Assembly: GCA_902803035.1 (NCBI GenBank)
Contig: CADCON010000107.1
Location: 1-6,753 of the forward strand
Source of the DNA: an uncultured Ruminococcus sp.
GTDB lineage: Bacteria > Bacillota > Clostridia > Oscillospirales > Acutalibacteraceae
Reading direction: 5' to 3'
DNA length: 6,753 nucleotides
Below the pieces are notes generated by a model, which was not told the origin of the DNA, did not search any database, and saw only the letters and a program-made list of their open reading frames with translations. This document shows, in pieces, positions 1 through 6,408 of the stretch; the stretch's first letter is position 1, and each line of letters begins with the position of its first letter. A program made the position numbers and the translations under genes.

Positions 1-41
1 TCTTCGTTGATCTGCACCTGTTGTTCTTTGCTTATGACCAA
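1..41 (-). CDS. Possible 5' end of an unidentified gene running off the left edge
   Basis: Downstream of the minus-strand terminator (75-112), the minus strand stays open to the window edge. One frame reads from a TTG codon at 41-39 as LVISKEQQVQINEE, a hydrophilic stretch that looks protein-like. The only ribosome-binding-like sequence is a G-run (45-49), which lies very close to the TTG, so the start is weak. A GTG at 45-43 opens a second frame, and an ATG at 67-65 opens a ten-codon reading frame ending in TAA. If a gene really starts here, the structured RNA upstream would be its 5' leader. Too little is visible to name a product. Confidence 0.2.
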   Translation of the reverse strand, partial: MVISKEQQVQINE

Positions 42-74
42 GCACCCCCAAATAAATCAATCATTTTTGTACAC

Positions 75-112
75 AAAAAAGCACGGAGCAGGCAATAAAC
101 CGACCTCCGTGC
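75..112 (-). terminator. Rho-independent terminator on the minus strand
   Basis: Read on the minus strand, GCACGGAG (112-105) pairs perfectly with CTCCGTGC (88-81) around a 16-nt loop, and six T residues (80-75) follow directly. This is a typical intrinsic terminator. It ends the transcript from the minus-strand promoter at 256-284. The 5' arm overlaps the segment that can instead pair with 208-215. Confidence 0.8.
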
Positions 113-207
113 AATGAATCCGAAAAAACCATGCCCGACACCGTGATAACACACACATCAGACATTGATTAACATCAAGATGATTGACCGACCGTCTATC
201 TGTCAGA

Positions 208-215
208 ACGGAGGT
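208..215 (-). promoter_or_regulatory. Possible antiterminator arm
   Basis: In the minus-strand RNA this segment reads ACCUCCGU. It is an exact 8-base complement of ACGGAGGU at 110-103, which contains most of the terminator's 5' arm. Pairing here would prevent the terminator hairpin, as in attenuators and riboswitches. Eight contiguous pairs are suggestive rather than conclusive. On the plus strand the same bases lie in a GGAGGTGA ribosome-binding-like sequence with no proper ORF behind it. Confidence 0.4.
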
Positions 216-255
216 GAGGGGGCATATCGCCGCCAGCTTCTTTATTGTCTGATAA

Positions 256-284
256 AGTATAGCACATATTTTCGCGGTTGTCAA
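256..284 (-). promoter_or_regulatory. Consensus sigma70/SigA promoter, minus strand
   Basis: On the minus strand, TTGACA (284-279) is followed by exactly 17 bases and then TATACT (261-256). Transcription should begin near 249-250 and run left into the structured RNA. The -35 box is a perfect match and the -10 box differs from TATAAT at one position. It diverges from the transporter promoter, with the two -35 boxes about 53 bp apart and AT-rich DNA between them. Confidence 0.75.
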
Positions 285-337
285 GTGTTTTTTTATATAC
301 AGACAAATTTATATTCCGAACAAAATGAAAAATACGC

Positions 338-366
338 TTGACAAGCATTCGCAAAAGCGTTATAAT
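338..366 (+). promoter_or_regulatory. Perfect consensus SigA promoter of the ABC transporter operon
   Basis: TTGACA (338-343), a 17-base spacer and TATAAT (361-366) match the housekeeping promoter consensus exactly. AT-rich DNA at about 285-334 could act as an UP element. Transcription should start near 373, leaving a leader of about 68 nt before the ATPase start codon. No clear operator palindrome overlaps the boxes, so the sequence suggests strong expression unless an unseen regulator acts. Confidence 0.85.
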
Positions 367-427
367 GCTATTCCTTTTTGTTTTCAATAGTATAGCTGCG
401 GAATGGCTGTTTCCGTGCGGAAAGAAT

Positions 428-432
428 GGAGG
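428..432 (+). promoter_or_regulatory. Ribosome binding site that decides the ATPase start
   Basis: GGAGG lies 8 bases before GTG at 441. An in-frame ATG at 426 would place this element inside the coding sequence and has no ribosome binding site of its own, so GTG 441 is preferred. The flanks GAATG (424-428) and CATTC (433-437) can form a short hairpin with GAGG as its loop. Confidence 0.7.
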
Positions 433-440
433 CATTCAAT

Positions 441-1226
441 GTGATTACTGTGAGAAACATCTGCAAGTCTTACCGGGTAGCGAGGAGAAATGCGGGATTC
501 GGGGCGGCGGTCAAGTCGTTTTTCCGCCGTGAATACGACACGGTCAAGGCGCTCGACAACATCAGCTTCACCATCCATGACGGTGAAACGGTCGGATACA
601 TCGGTCCCAACGGAGCGGGCAAAAGCACAACCGTCAAGATTCTCAGCGGCATTCTCACGCCCGACAGCGGGGAATGTCTGGTGGACGGCAGAATTCCATG
701 GAAGAACCGGATCGATCATGTGGTGCGTATCGGCGTGGTTTTCGGGCAGCGTTCCCAATTGTGGTGGGACGTGCCTGTGAGCGATTCCTTCGAGCTGCTC
801 AAGGACATCTATTCCATTCCCGACGCGGACTACAAAAGAAGCAGGGACGAGCTGACCTGCCTGCTGGATCTGGGCGAACTTCTCCGCACGCCGGTCAGAC
901 AGCTCTCTCTTGGGCAGAGAATGCGCTGCGAAATTGCCGCTTCACTCCTTCATTCGCCGGAGATTCTCTTTCTCGACGAACCGACAATCGGACTGGACGC
1001 GGTTTCCAAGATTGCCGTGAGAGAATTCATTGTGCGGTTGAACAGGGAACGCAGGACCACCGTTATTCTCACCACCCACGATATGCATGACATAGAGGCG
1101 ATCACCCGGCGCATTATCCTGATCGGAAAGGGCAGGATTCTTCTGGATGGAGATATCAGCGAAATCTCAGGCGAAGGCGACCTTGAACACACTGTCGCTC
1201 AGCTTTACAAGTCATACGAGATATGA
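441..1226 (+). CDS. ABC-2 type transporter ATP-binding subunit (COG4586-like)
   Basis: This is the cytoplasmic ATPase that powers the exporter formed with the two permeases encoded next. The protein is 261 residues from GTG 441; the alternative ATG at 426 adds five. The nucleotide-binding motifs are in order: Walker A GPNGAGKST (about 55-63), a Q-loop in FGQRSQLWWD (Q about 103), signature LSLGQRMR (about 155-162), Walker B ILFLDEPTIGLD (about 175-186), and the H-loop histidine in TTHD (about 213). An insert before the Walker A segment (roughly residues 13-32, with FRREYD) and the LSLGQRMRCE signature recall the COG4586 family, related to NatA. All catalytic motifs look intact. The gene is first in a three-gene operon, and its stop lies 10 bp before the next start. 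The substrate cannot be read from the sequence. Confidence 0.93.
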   Translation: MITVRNICKSYRVARRNAGFGAAVKSFFRREYDTVKALDNISFTIHDGETVGYIGPNGAGKSTTVKILSGILTPDSGECLVDGRIPWKNRIDHVVRIGVVFGQRSQLWWDVPVSDSFELLKDIYSIPDADYKRSRDELTCLLDLGELLRTPVRQLSLGQRMRCEIAASLLHSPEILFLDEPTIGLDAVSKIAVREFIVRLNRERRTTVILTTHDMHDIEAITRRIILIGKGRILLDGDISEISGEGDLEHTVAQLYKSYEI

Positions 1227-1231
1227 GGTGA
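1225..1231 (+). promoter_or_regulatory. Ribosome binding site that decides the first permease start
   Basis: GAGGTGA overlaps the stop codon of the ATPase gene and precedes GTG at 1237, with 8 bases between GAGG and the start. An in-frame ATG further upstream at 1147 would overlap the ATPase gene by 80 bases and would add residues unrelated to a membrane permease start. Confidence 0.7.
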
Positions 1232-1236
1232 ACGCG

Positions 1237-2061
1237 GTGAAACGAATATACAACCGGTGGAAAAAATACTTTTCCTTTTTCCGGCTGCGGTTGGTGACGG
1301 GGCTTCAATACCGCGCCGCCGCGCTCGCCGGTATTGCCACTCAATTTGTATGGGGCTTCATGGAAATCAAGCTGTTCTATGCCTTCAAAACGAGCGATCC
1401 CGACGCCTTCCCCATGCGTTTTGAGCAGTTTGCCTCCTATATCTGGCTGCAACAGGCGTTCCTCGCGCTGTTTATGACGTGGTTGATGGAAAACGAAATC
1501 TTTGACAGCATCATGAACGGCAATATCAGCTATGAGCTTTGCCGCCCTGTCGATATCTATAATATGTGGCTGGCCCGCAGCTTCGCCAATCGTATGTCAC
1601 GCGCCCTGCTGAGATGTGTGCCGATTCTGCTGGTGGCTTTTTTTCTGCCGGCTCCCTACGCAATGACGCTACCGCCTGACATACTGTCATTCGTCTGCTT
1701 CCTTATCTCCATGCTGCTCGGGCTGACCGTGACCATCGCCATTTGTATGCTGGTTTATATGCTTTCCTTTTTCACGGTATCGCCACAGGGACTCAAAATC
1801 GTCTTTGTCATGATAACCGAATTATTTCAGGGAGAAGTGATTCCTCTCCCCTTCTTTCCTCCCCGTATGCAGCGCGTCATGGAGCTGCTGCCGTTCGCGT
1901 CAATGGAAAATGTGCCGCTGAGAATCTACAGCGGACATATCAGCGGAAACGAAACAGTGAGAGTAATGACGCTGCAGCTTGTATGGATTGTCATTCTGAT
2001 TGCCGTCGGAAAGCTGATCTGCCGCGCGGCAATGAAAAAAACGGTAGTGCAGGGAGGCTGA
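1237..2061 (+). CDS. ABC-2 type transporter permease, first subunit (DUF990/COG4587-COG3694 type)
   Basis: An integral membrane subunit of 274 residues from GTG 1237, thought to form half of the translocation channel. The N-terminus is short and basic (KRIYNRWKK). About six hydrophobic segments follow, near residues 26-50, 64-84, 124-142, 148-179 (long, perhaps a hairpin), 183-200 and 245-264. The conserved-looking loop EVIPLPFFPPRMQRVMELLPF (200-220), followed by IYSGHISG, is typical of ABC-2 permeases that pair with COG4586 ATPases. An ELCRPVD motif (100-106) lies in a cytoplasmic loop that probably contacts the ATPase. The gene lies 10 bp after the ATPase gene and 7 bp before the second permease, so it is an operon member. 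No truncation is seen. Which of the two COG families it belongs to is not certain. Confidence 0.88.
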   Translation: MKRIYNRWKKYFSFFRLRLVTGLQYRAAALAGIATQFVWGFMEIKLFYAFKTSDPDAFPMRFEQFASYIWLQQAFLALFMTWLMENEIFDSIMNGNISYELCRPVDIYNMWLARSFANRMSRALLRCVPILLVAFFLPAPYAMTLPPDILSFVCFLISMLLGLTVTIAICMLVYMLSFFTVSPQGLKIVFVMITELFQGEVIPLPFFPPRMQRVMELLPFASMENVPLRIYSGHISGNETVRVMTLQLVWIVILIAVGKLICRAAMKKTVVQGG

Positions 2062-2068
2062 ATAAGAC

Positions 2069-2869
2069 ATGAAAGAGAAAAAGGTTTCAGGTTTACGTCT
2101 TTATCTGAAATACATTTCGATCAATGTCAGAAGCATGATGCAGTATAAAAAATCCTTCCTGATGACTGCCGCGGGACAGTTTTTCGCTTCTTTCAATGCC
2201 TTTCTGGGAATCTGGTTCCTTTTCATGCGTTTCCACACGCTGGCTGGCTATTCGTTCAGCGAGGTGCTGCTCTGCTATTCGGTGGTGCTGATGGATTTCT
2301 CCCTGGCGGAATGCTTCGGGAGAGGGTTCGACCGATTTTCGTCCATGATAAGGACCGGCAGCTTTGACAGAGTGCTGACACGTCCGCGCAACGAGATTCT
2401 GCAGGTGCTGGGAAGCAGCTTCGAACTGACCCGGATCGGAAGAATGCTGCAGGCGTCGGTTGTGCTGGTCTACGGCGTAACCCATTCGGGAATTGACTGG
2501 ACCCTTCTGAAGGTGACGACCCTTACTCTGATGCTGGCGGGCGGAACGGCGATATTCTGCGGTATTTTCGTCATGAATGCCGCGCTGTGCTTCTTTACGC
2601 TGGAGGGACTGGAAGTTGTCAATATCCTGACAGACGGCGCAAGGGAATACGGTCAGTATCCCGTGGACGTCTATGGCAGGAAAATCAGGTTTTTCTGCAC
2701 TTACGTCATTCCCTACTCATTGGCGCAGTACTACCCTCTGCAATTTCTGACCGGAAGAAGCGACAATGCGCTGCTGGCGTTTCTCCCGCTCCTTGCGCTG
2801 CTGTTTCCGCTTCCGTGCTATTGGCTGTGGCGGTTCGGGGTGAGGAAATACCAGTCGTCAGGCTCCTGA
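2069..2869 (+). CDS. ABC-2 type transporter permease, second subunit (DUF990/COG3694 type)
   Basis: The second membrane subunit, 266 residues, expected to form a heterodimer with the preceding permease. ATG 2069 follows AGGGAGG (2051-2057), which overlaps the previous gene's stop. Hydrophobic segments lie near residues 32-54, 63-82, 126-140, 146-178, 207-224 and 235-256. The segment GSFDRVLTRPRNE (97-109) is the counterpart of the GNISYELCRPVD loop of the first permease. The region REYGQYPVDVYGRKIR, then IPYSLAQYYPLQFLTGR (192-230), is characteristic of this family. The protein ends in a basic tail after the last helix. It is the last gene of the operon, with the terminator starting 6 bp after its stop. 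Family assignment is firm; transported substrate and direction are not known. Confidence 0.88.
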   Translation: MKEKKVSGLRLYLKYISINVRSMMQYKKSFLMTAAGQFFASFNAFLGIWFLFMRFHTLAGYSFSEVLLCYSVVLMDFSLAECFGRGFDRFSSMIRTGSFDRVLTRPRNEILQVLGSSFELTRIGRMLQASVVLVYGVTHSGIDWTLLKVTTLTLMLAGGTAIFCGIFVMNAALCFFTLEGLEVVNILTDGAREYGQYPVDVYGRKIRFFCTYVIPYSLAQYYPLQFLTGRSDNALLAFLPLLALLFPLPCYWLWRFGVRKYQSSGS

Positions 2870-2875
2870 AAGATA

Positions 2876-2914
2876 AAAGCAAGCTGTGGAATGATCCGGC
2901 AGCTTGCTTTTTTT
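2876..2914. terminator. Shared terminator between convergent operons
   Basis: An 11-bp perfect stem (AAAGCAAGCTG at 2876-2886 with CAGCTTGCTTT at 2900-2910) encloses a 13-nt loop. On the plus strand it runs into T2908-T2914, a good intrinsic terminator for the transporter operon. On the minus strand it lies 3 nt after the cobQ stop and is followed by a shorter, interrupted T-run, so it probably also ends the cobalamin operon, perhaps less efficiently. Confidence 0.85.
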
Positions 2915-4395
2915 CATATTCCTTGCCGGATGACGCGGTAAACGGCCGCAAGGTCTATGCTTTCCCTCACGGTCGAGGCAAGCAGGTCAAACTGCCGCTC
3001 CCTGAATTCATCGCGCCCGCAGGCCATTCCCCGGTATTCCAGCCCCTTCCTGCGGTAGAGTGCGCGCACGAGAGCTTCCGAAACCCTGCGGCTGTCAAAC
3101 AGGCCGTGAACGTAGCTGCCGGCCGCATTGCCGCGGACGCTTCCGTCCGGCGTCCCGCCTTCATGCATTGCAAACGCGGGGTCTCCGCTTTCGCTCCTGC
3201 CCATGTGTATTTCGTATCCGTCATACCGCAGCCCTTCAAGTACCGAGAAGAAGCCCTCGCGGCATTGAATGACGCCGGAAACCTGCCTGCGGGTCTTTTT
3301 GTCCGAAAAAACGGTGACCGTGTCAAGCAGCCCTAATCCGTCGGTTTCTCCGCCGTTTTCGGCAGAGACCGGATCGGAAATCTGTTTTCCCATTATCTGA
3401 TATCCGCCGCAGATGCCGAATACAGGCACCCCTCTGCCGGAAAGTTCCCTGATTTTCTCATCGAATCCGCATTCCCTGAGCCAATTCCTGTCCGCCACGG
3501 TGTTTTTCGTACCTGGAATGATCAGCAGGTCAGGGTTTTGCGTCTGATCCGGAGAGGAAACAAACCTGACGGAAACGCCCTCGTACTGCCGGAAAACATC
3601 GAAGTCCGTGAAATTGGAAATCTTCGGCAGTCTGACAACAGCGATGTCAATGACCCCGCCCGCGCGTGAGCCGAGCTTTTCCGAAACGCTGTCCTCGTCG
3701 TCGAGTTCCAGTTTCATGTAGGGAATTACCCCCAGCACCGGCTTTCCGCCCCGCTGCTCAAGGATTCTCACGCCGTCGTCAAACAGTGAACGGTCGCCGC
3801 GGAATTTATTGACAACGACGCCCTTTACCATGTCGCGTTCGTCCGGTGCAAGGAGGGAAAGCGTTCCCAGAAGCTGCGCGAAGATACCGCCCCGGTCAAT
3901 GTCCCCCACAAGAAGCACCGGCGAATGGGCAAGCCACGCCATTCCCATATTGACAATATCGTCCTTGAGAAGATTCAGCTCCACAGGACTGCCCGCGCCT
4001 TCGATGACAATGATGTCATTGCGGGCAGCAAGCTGCTCATAGGCTTTCCTGATTTCGGGAATGAATTTCTTTTTCTCACGGAAATAATCCGCCGCGCTGA
4101 GATTGCCGTACACCTCCCCGTTGACAATGACCTGTGAACCACGGTCGGTCGTCGGCTTGAGGAGAATGGGATTCATCAGCACCGAAGGCTCCACGCCGGC
4201 TGCTTCCGCCTGCATGACCTGCGCCCTGCCCATTTCCAGTCCCTCGCGGGTGATAAAGGAATTGAGCGCCATGTTCTGCGATTTGAAAGGCGCGCAGCGG
4301 TAGCCGTCCTGACGGAATATCCTGCACAGAGCGGCTGCCACCAGGCTTTTGCCCGCGCTGGACATAGTACCCTGAATCATGATAGGATCAGCCAT
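2914..4395 (-). CDS. cobQ: Adenosylcobyric acid synthase (cobyric acid synthase, CobQ/CbiP)
   Basis: This glutamine-dependent amidotransferase adds four amide groups to adenosylcobyrinic acid a,c-diamide, using ATP, to give adenosylcobyric acid. At 493 residues it is of usual family length. The N-terminal ATP-binding half opens with a P-loop-like GTMSSAGKS (9-17), then APFKSQNMALNS (35-46), EGAGSPVELNL (132-142) and GDIDRGG (164-170). The C-terminal half is a class I glutaminase domain: IIPGTKNT (292-299), the catalytic cysteine in GICGGYQ (C329), and the histidine in YVHGLFD (H430). All key residues are present. ATG 4395 follows GGGAGGTG at a spacing of 8 and overlaps the end of cobD by 8 bases (ATGGCTGA), implying translational coupling. 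It is the last gene of the operon. CbiP is the name used in the anaerobic (Salmonella) pathway. Confidence 0.96.
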   Translation of the reverse strand: MADPIMIQGTMSSAGKSLVAAALCRIFRQDGYRCAPFKSQNMALNSFITREGLEMGRAQVMQAEAAGVEPSVLMNPILLKPTTDRGSQVIVNGEVYGNLSAADYFREKKKFIPEIRKAYEQLAARNDIIVIEGAGSPVELNLLKDDIVNMGMAWLAHSPVLLVGDIDRGGIFAQLLGTLSLLAPDERDMVKGVVVNKFRGDRSLFDDGVRILEQRGGKPVLGVIPYMKLELDDEDSVSEKLGSRAGGVIDIAVVRLPKISNFTDFDVFRQYEGVSVRFVSSPDQTQNPDLLIIPGTKNTVADRNWLRECGFDEKIRELSGRGVPVFGICGGYQIMGKQISDPVSAENGGETDGLGLLDTVTVFSDKKTRRQVSGVIQCREGFFSVLEGLRYDGYEIHMGRSESGDPAFAMHEGGTPDGSVRGNAAGSYVHGLFDSRRVSEALVRALYRRKGLEYRGMACGRDEFRERQFDLLASTVRESIDLAAVYRVIRQGI

Positions 4396-5431
4396 TTTTC
4401 AGACACCTCCCAATCGCTTCAATCAGCATCCGGTTTTCCTCGCGGGTTCTGACCCCGATTCTGAAATAGCCTTCTTCCAGCCCCGGAAAGTCCCGGCAGC
4501 TGCGTATGGCAATTCCTTCGCTCATCAGCATTCCGTCCAGCGGGACGCCGCATCTGAACAGAATGAAATTCGCGCTGGCGTCAAACACCTCAAAGCCGAA
4601 TTCTCTCAGCGAAGCGGTCAGGAATTCCCGTTCGCGGCGGATAAATCCGACCGTGCGGCTGAGATATTCCGGCTCTCCGAGAGCGGCTGCCCCCGCCGTC
4701 TGCGCGGGAACGGAAACGCTCCAGCACTGACCGCATTCAAGAAGGGCGTGGGCGATCCGCCGGTCATGACAAAGCGCGTAGCCCAGCCTCAGCCCCGCCA
4801 TTGCGTATATTTTGGTAAACGCGCGAAGCAGGATGACGCTGTCCGTTACATCGTCATACGTCAGCGGAATTTCTCCGGTAAAGCCGAAGAAGCATTCGTC
4901 GATTACCAGCAGAACGCCCGCGTCAGCGCAGGAGCAAATGATTTCTGCTAGCAGCTTCCGGCTGATAAGCGTTCCCGACGGATTGCCGGGATTACAGAGA
5001 AAAATCAGATCGCAGCCTTTGACGGATTGCGTAAAATCCTCCCGCGGTCTGAATCCGTCTTCCTTCCTTGTGATGTAGCGTGTCACCTCGCATCCGGCGG
5101 CGCGAAGCGCCCTTTCGTACTCTGAGAATGTCGGCGCGGTCACCAATGCCTTCTGAGGGCGTACCGTCTGCACAATGCGATAGATGAGATCCGCCGCGCC
5201 GTTGCCGCATACGATGTTCGGGGCGGGAAATCCGTCGTGCCGCGCGATGCATTCCCGCAGCTTTCCGCACGCGGGGTCGGGATAATGCTCAAAGGTTTCC
5301 ACGCTGCCGATCAGGGCATTCCTTGCGCTTTCGGGCATTCCGAGAGGATTAATGCTGGCGGAAAAATCCAGCCGCACGGGGCGGGAATAGATATCCCCTC
5401 CGTGCCGCGTAGAAATGGTATCGTTAATCAT
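4388..5431 (-). CDS. cobD: L-threonine-O-3-phosphate decarboxylase (CobD)
   Basis: A PLP-dependent fold type I enzyme that decarboxylates threonine phosphate to (R)-1-amino-2-propanol O-2-phosphate, the linker between the corrin ring and the lower nucleotide loop. From ATG 5431 the protein has 347 residues, normal for the family. Motifs are: HGGD near the N-terminus (10-13), DFSASINPLG (22-31), YPDP (50-53), CGNGAADLI (75-83), NPGNPSG (147-153), the aspartate in VIDECF (D178), the PLP lysine in FTKIYAMAGLRLGY (K206), and the substrate-binding arginine in FRIGVR (about R324). The frame is open further upstream, but the family N-terminus and the GGAG at a 7-base spacing support this start. ATG overlaps the cbiB stop (ATGA), so the two are probably coupled. 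Histidinol-phosphate aminotransferase is the main look-alike, but the context settles it. Confidence 0.93.
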   Translation of the reverse strand: MINDTISTRHGGDIYSRPVRLDFSASINPLGMPESARNALIGSVETFEHYPDPACGKLRECIARHDGFPAPNIVCGNGAADLIYRIVQTVRPQKALVTAPTFSEYERALRAAGCEVTRYITRKEDGFRPREDFTQSVKGCDLIFLCNPGNPSGTLISRKLLAEIICSCADAGVLLVIDECFFGFTGEIPLTYDDVTDSVILLRAFTKIYAMAGLRLGYALCHDRRIAHALLECGQCWSVSVPAQTAGAAALGEPEYLSRTVGFIRREREFLTASLREFGFEVFDASANFILFRCGVPLDGMLMSEGIAIRSCRDFPGLEEGYFRIGVRTREENRMLIEAIGRCLKNG

Positions 5432-6402
5432 AAAAGCACTCCGTAAATGACAATTCTCACCAGAAGCGCGACGATCAGCATCAATGCCGCCGTGCAGTAC
5501 ATCAGCCGGTTCGCGGCGGGAATATCTCCGGGAACGACGGGTCTGAGATTGTCGCCGATGGTTTTCTTTTTGCATAGCTTGCCGAAGTAATAGGCGTCCC
5601 CCGCGAGCATGACCCCCAGCGCGCCCGCGCAAACCGATTCCGTCTGGGCGGAATTGGGGCTGGCGTGATTGAACCGGTCGCGTTTCCAGATGCTGAAGGC
5701 ATTCTTCCCGTCCATGCCCAGAAGAAAGGCGGAGAGAATCATCAGCAGCGCGGTCATTCTGGAGGGGATAAAATTGAGGGCGTCGTCCAGCCTTGCGCTG
5801 AACCGCCCGAAATACAGATAACGATCATTCTTATAGCCCAGCATGGAATCCATTGTATTGGCGGATTTATAGAAGAATCCCGCCGCCGCGCCGCCGAGCA
5901 TGATATAGAACATCGGCGCGGTGACTCCGTCCGATGTGTTTTCCGCCACCGTCTCGACAGCGGCCTTTGTAATGCCTTCCGCCGACAGCATCCGCGTGTC
6001 CCTTCCCACGATCATCGAAACCGCCTGTCTTGCCTGTTCCGTGTCGCCGGCATCCAGCGCACGGAACACCTTCATGCTCTCATCTCGCAGGCATTTCGCG
6101 GCAATCAGATAGCAGCACATCACGGATTCAGCCGCCATCCCGATCCAGATATTGAACCTGTAACAGAAAAACAGAATGACCGCCGGCATTGCCGTAAACA
6201 GCAGCAGCACCACGCATGACAACGCCGCGCCGGCGGCAAATTCGTGCTTCGGCACAGCCCTTCGCAGCAGTTTTTCCAGACCTGCGATCGTGCGTCCGAT
6301 AAGACGTATGGGATGAGGCATCCAATAGGGATCGCCGATGACGCAATCGAGCAGAAAGCCGATCAGCAGCGGAAGAAACGCCGCCAGAATTTTACTGTTC
6401 GT
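5428..6402 (-). CDS. cbiB: Adenosylcobinamide-phosphate synthase (CbiB)
   Basis: A membrane enzyme that joins adenosylcobyric acid to aminopropanol phosphate, the CobD product. The first ATG in frame (6321) would begin at MPHPIRLIGR, but the conserved N-terminus lies upstream in the same frame: a hydrophobic helix, then LLDCVIGDPYW, matching the family's usual opening. The start proposed here is ACG at 6402, giving 324 residues, a normal length. It lies 6 bases after AAGGAGGAGG; the alternative ATT (6408) is too close. Further motifs (324-residue numbering): AVETVAENTSDG (148-159), NTMDSMLGYKN (182-192), RDRFNHASPNSAQTES (242-256) and GALGVMLAGDAYYFG (260-274). Four or five membrane segments are visible. 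The gene overlaps cobD by 4 bases. Family identity is secure; the start codon is not. Confidence 0.92.
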   Translation of the reverse strand, partial: TNSKILAAFLPLLIGFLLDCVIGDPYWMPHPIRLIGRTIAGLEKLLRRAVPKHEFAAGAALSCVVLLLFTAMPAVILFFCYRFNIWIGMAAESVMCCYLIAAKCLRDESMKVFRALDAGDTEQARQAVSMIVGRDTRMLSAEGITKAAVETVAENTSDGVTAPMFYIMLGGAAAGFFYKSANTMDSMLGYKNDRYLYFGRFSARLDDALNFIPSRMTALLMILSAFLLGMDGKNAFSIWKRDRFNHASPNSAQTESVCAGALGVMLAGDAYYFGKLCKKKTIGDNLRPVVPGDIPAANRLMYCTAALMLIVALLVRIVIYGVLL

Positions 6403-6408
6403 GAGAAT

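Larger units (their letters stand above)
75..250 (-). ncRNA. Candidate structured leader RNA or small RNA on the minus strand
   Basis: A consensus minus-strand promoter (256-284) and an intrinsic terminator (75-112) define a transcript of about 175 nt with no convincing coding sequence. Visible pairings in the RNA are: ATGCCC (225-220) with GGGCAT (136-131), a long-range closing helix; TTGAT with ATCAA (about 165-179); and ACCTCCGT (215-208) with ACGGAGGT (110-103), which would break the terminator. A nine-codon frame, MPPHLRSDR, lies at 225-196 but has no good ribosome binding site. It does not match the hallmark conserved sequences I know for T-box, SAM, cobalamin, THF, ZTP, c-di-GMP or preQ1-I RNAs. 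It could be an attenuating leader for a gene off the left edge, a free-standing sRNA, or the antisense partner of a decayed type I toxin. Confidence 0.45.

Noticed and set aside
210..252. A plus-strand toxin gene behind the GGAGGTGA sequence.
   Set aside because: The ATG expected after the ribosome binding site is ATC. The only GTG frame (214) has 12 codons before a stop, so no intact toxin can be called.
57..284. A 75-codon minus-strand frame over the candidate RNA.
   Set aside because: It reads through the intrinsic terminator, has no ribosome binding site, and begins upstream of the predicted transcription start, inside the promoter's -35 box.
2587..3336. A 249-codon open frame on the plus strand spanning the end of the second permease and the end of cobQ.
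   Set aside because: It runs through the shared terminator, lies in another frame of a clear permease and antisense to cobQ, and shows no recognisable domain.
2870..4395. A cobalamin riboswitch or separate promoter for the B12 genes inside the window.
   Set aside because: The genes abut or overlap and the operon enters from beyond the right edge. No B12-box-like conserved sequence was seen between them.
4379..4951. A 190-codon plus-strand frame opposite cobD.
   Set aside because: It is antisense to a conserved PLP enzyme and has no family features of its own.
5665..6219. A 184-codon plus-strand frame opposite cbiB.
   Set aside because: It is antisense to conserved CbiB motifs, rich in His/Arg/Gln as expected from a GC-rich shadow, and has no ribosome binding site of note.
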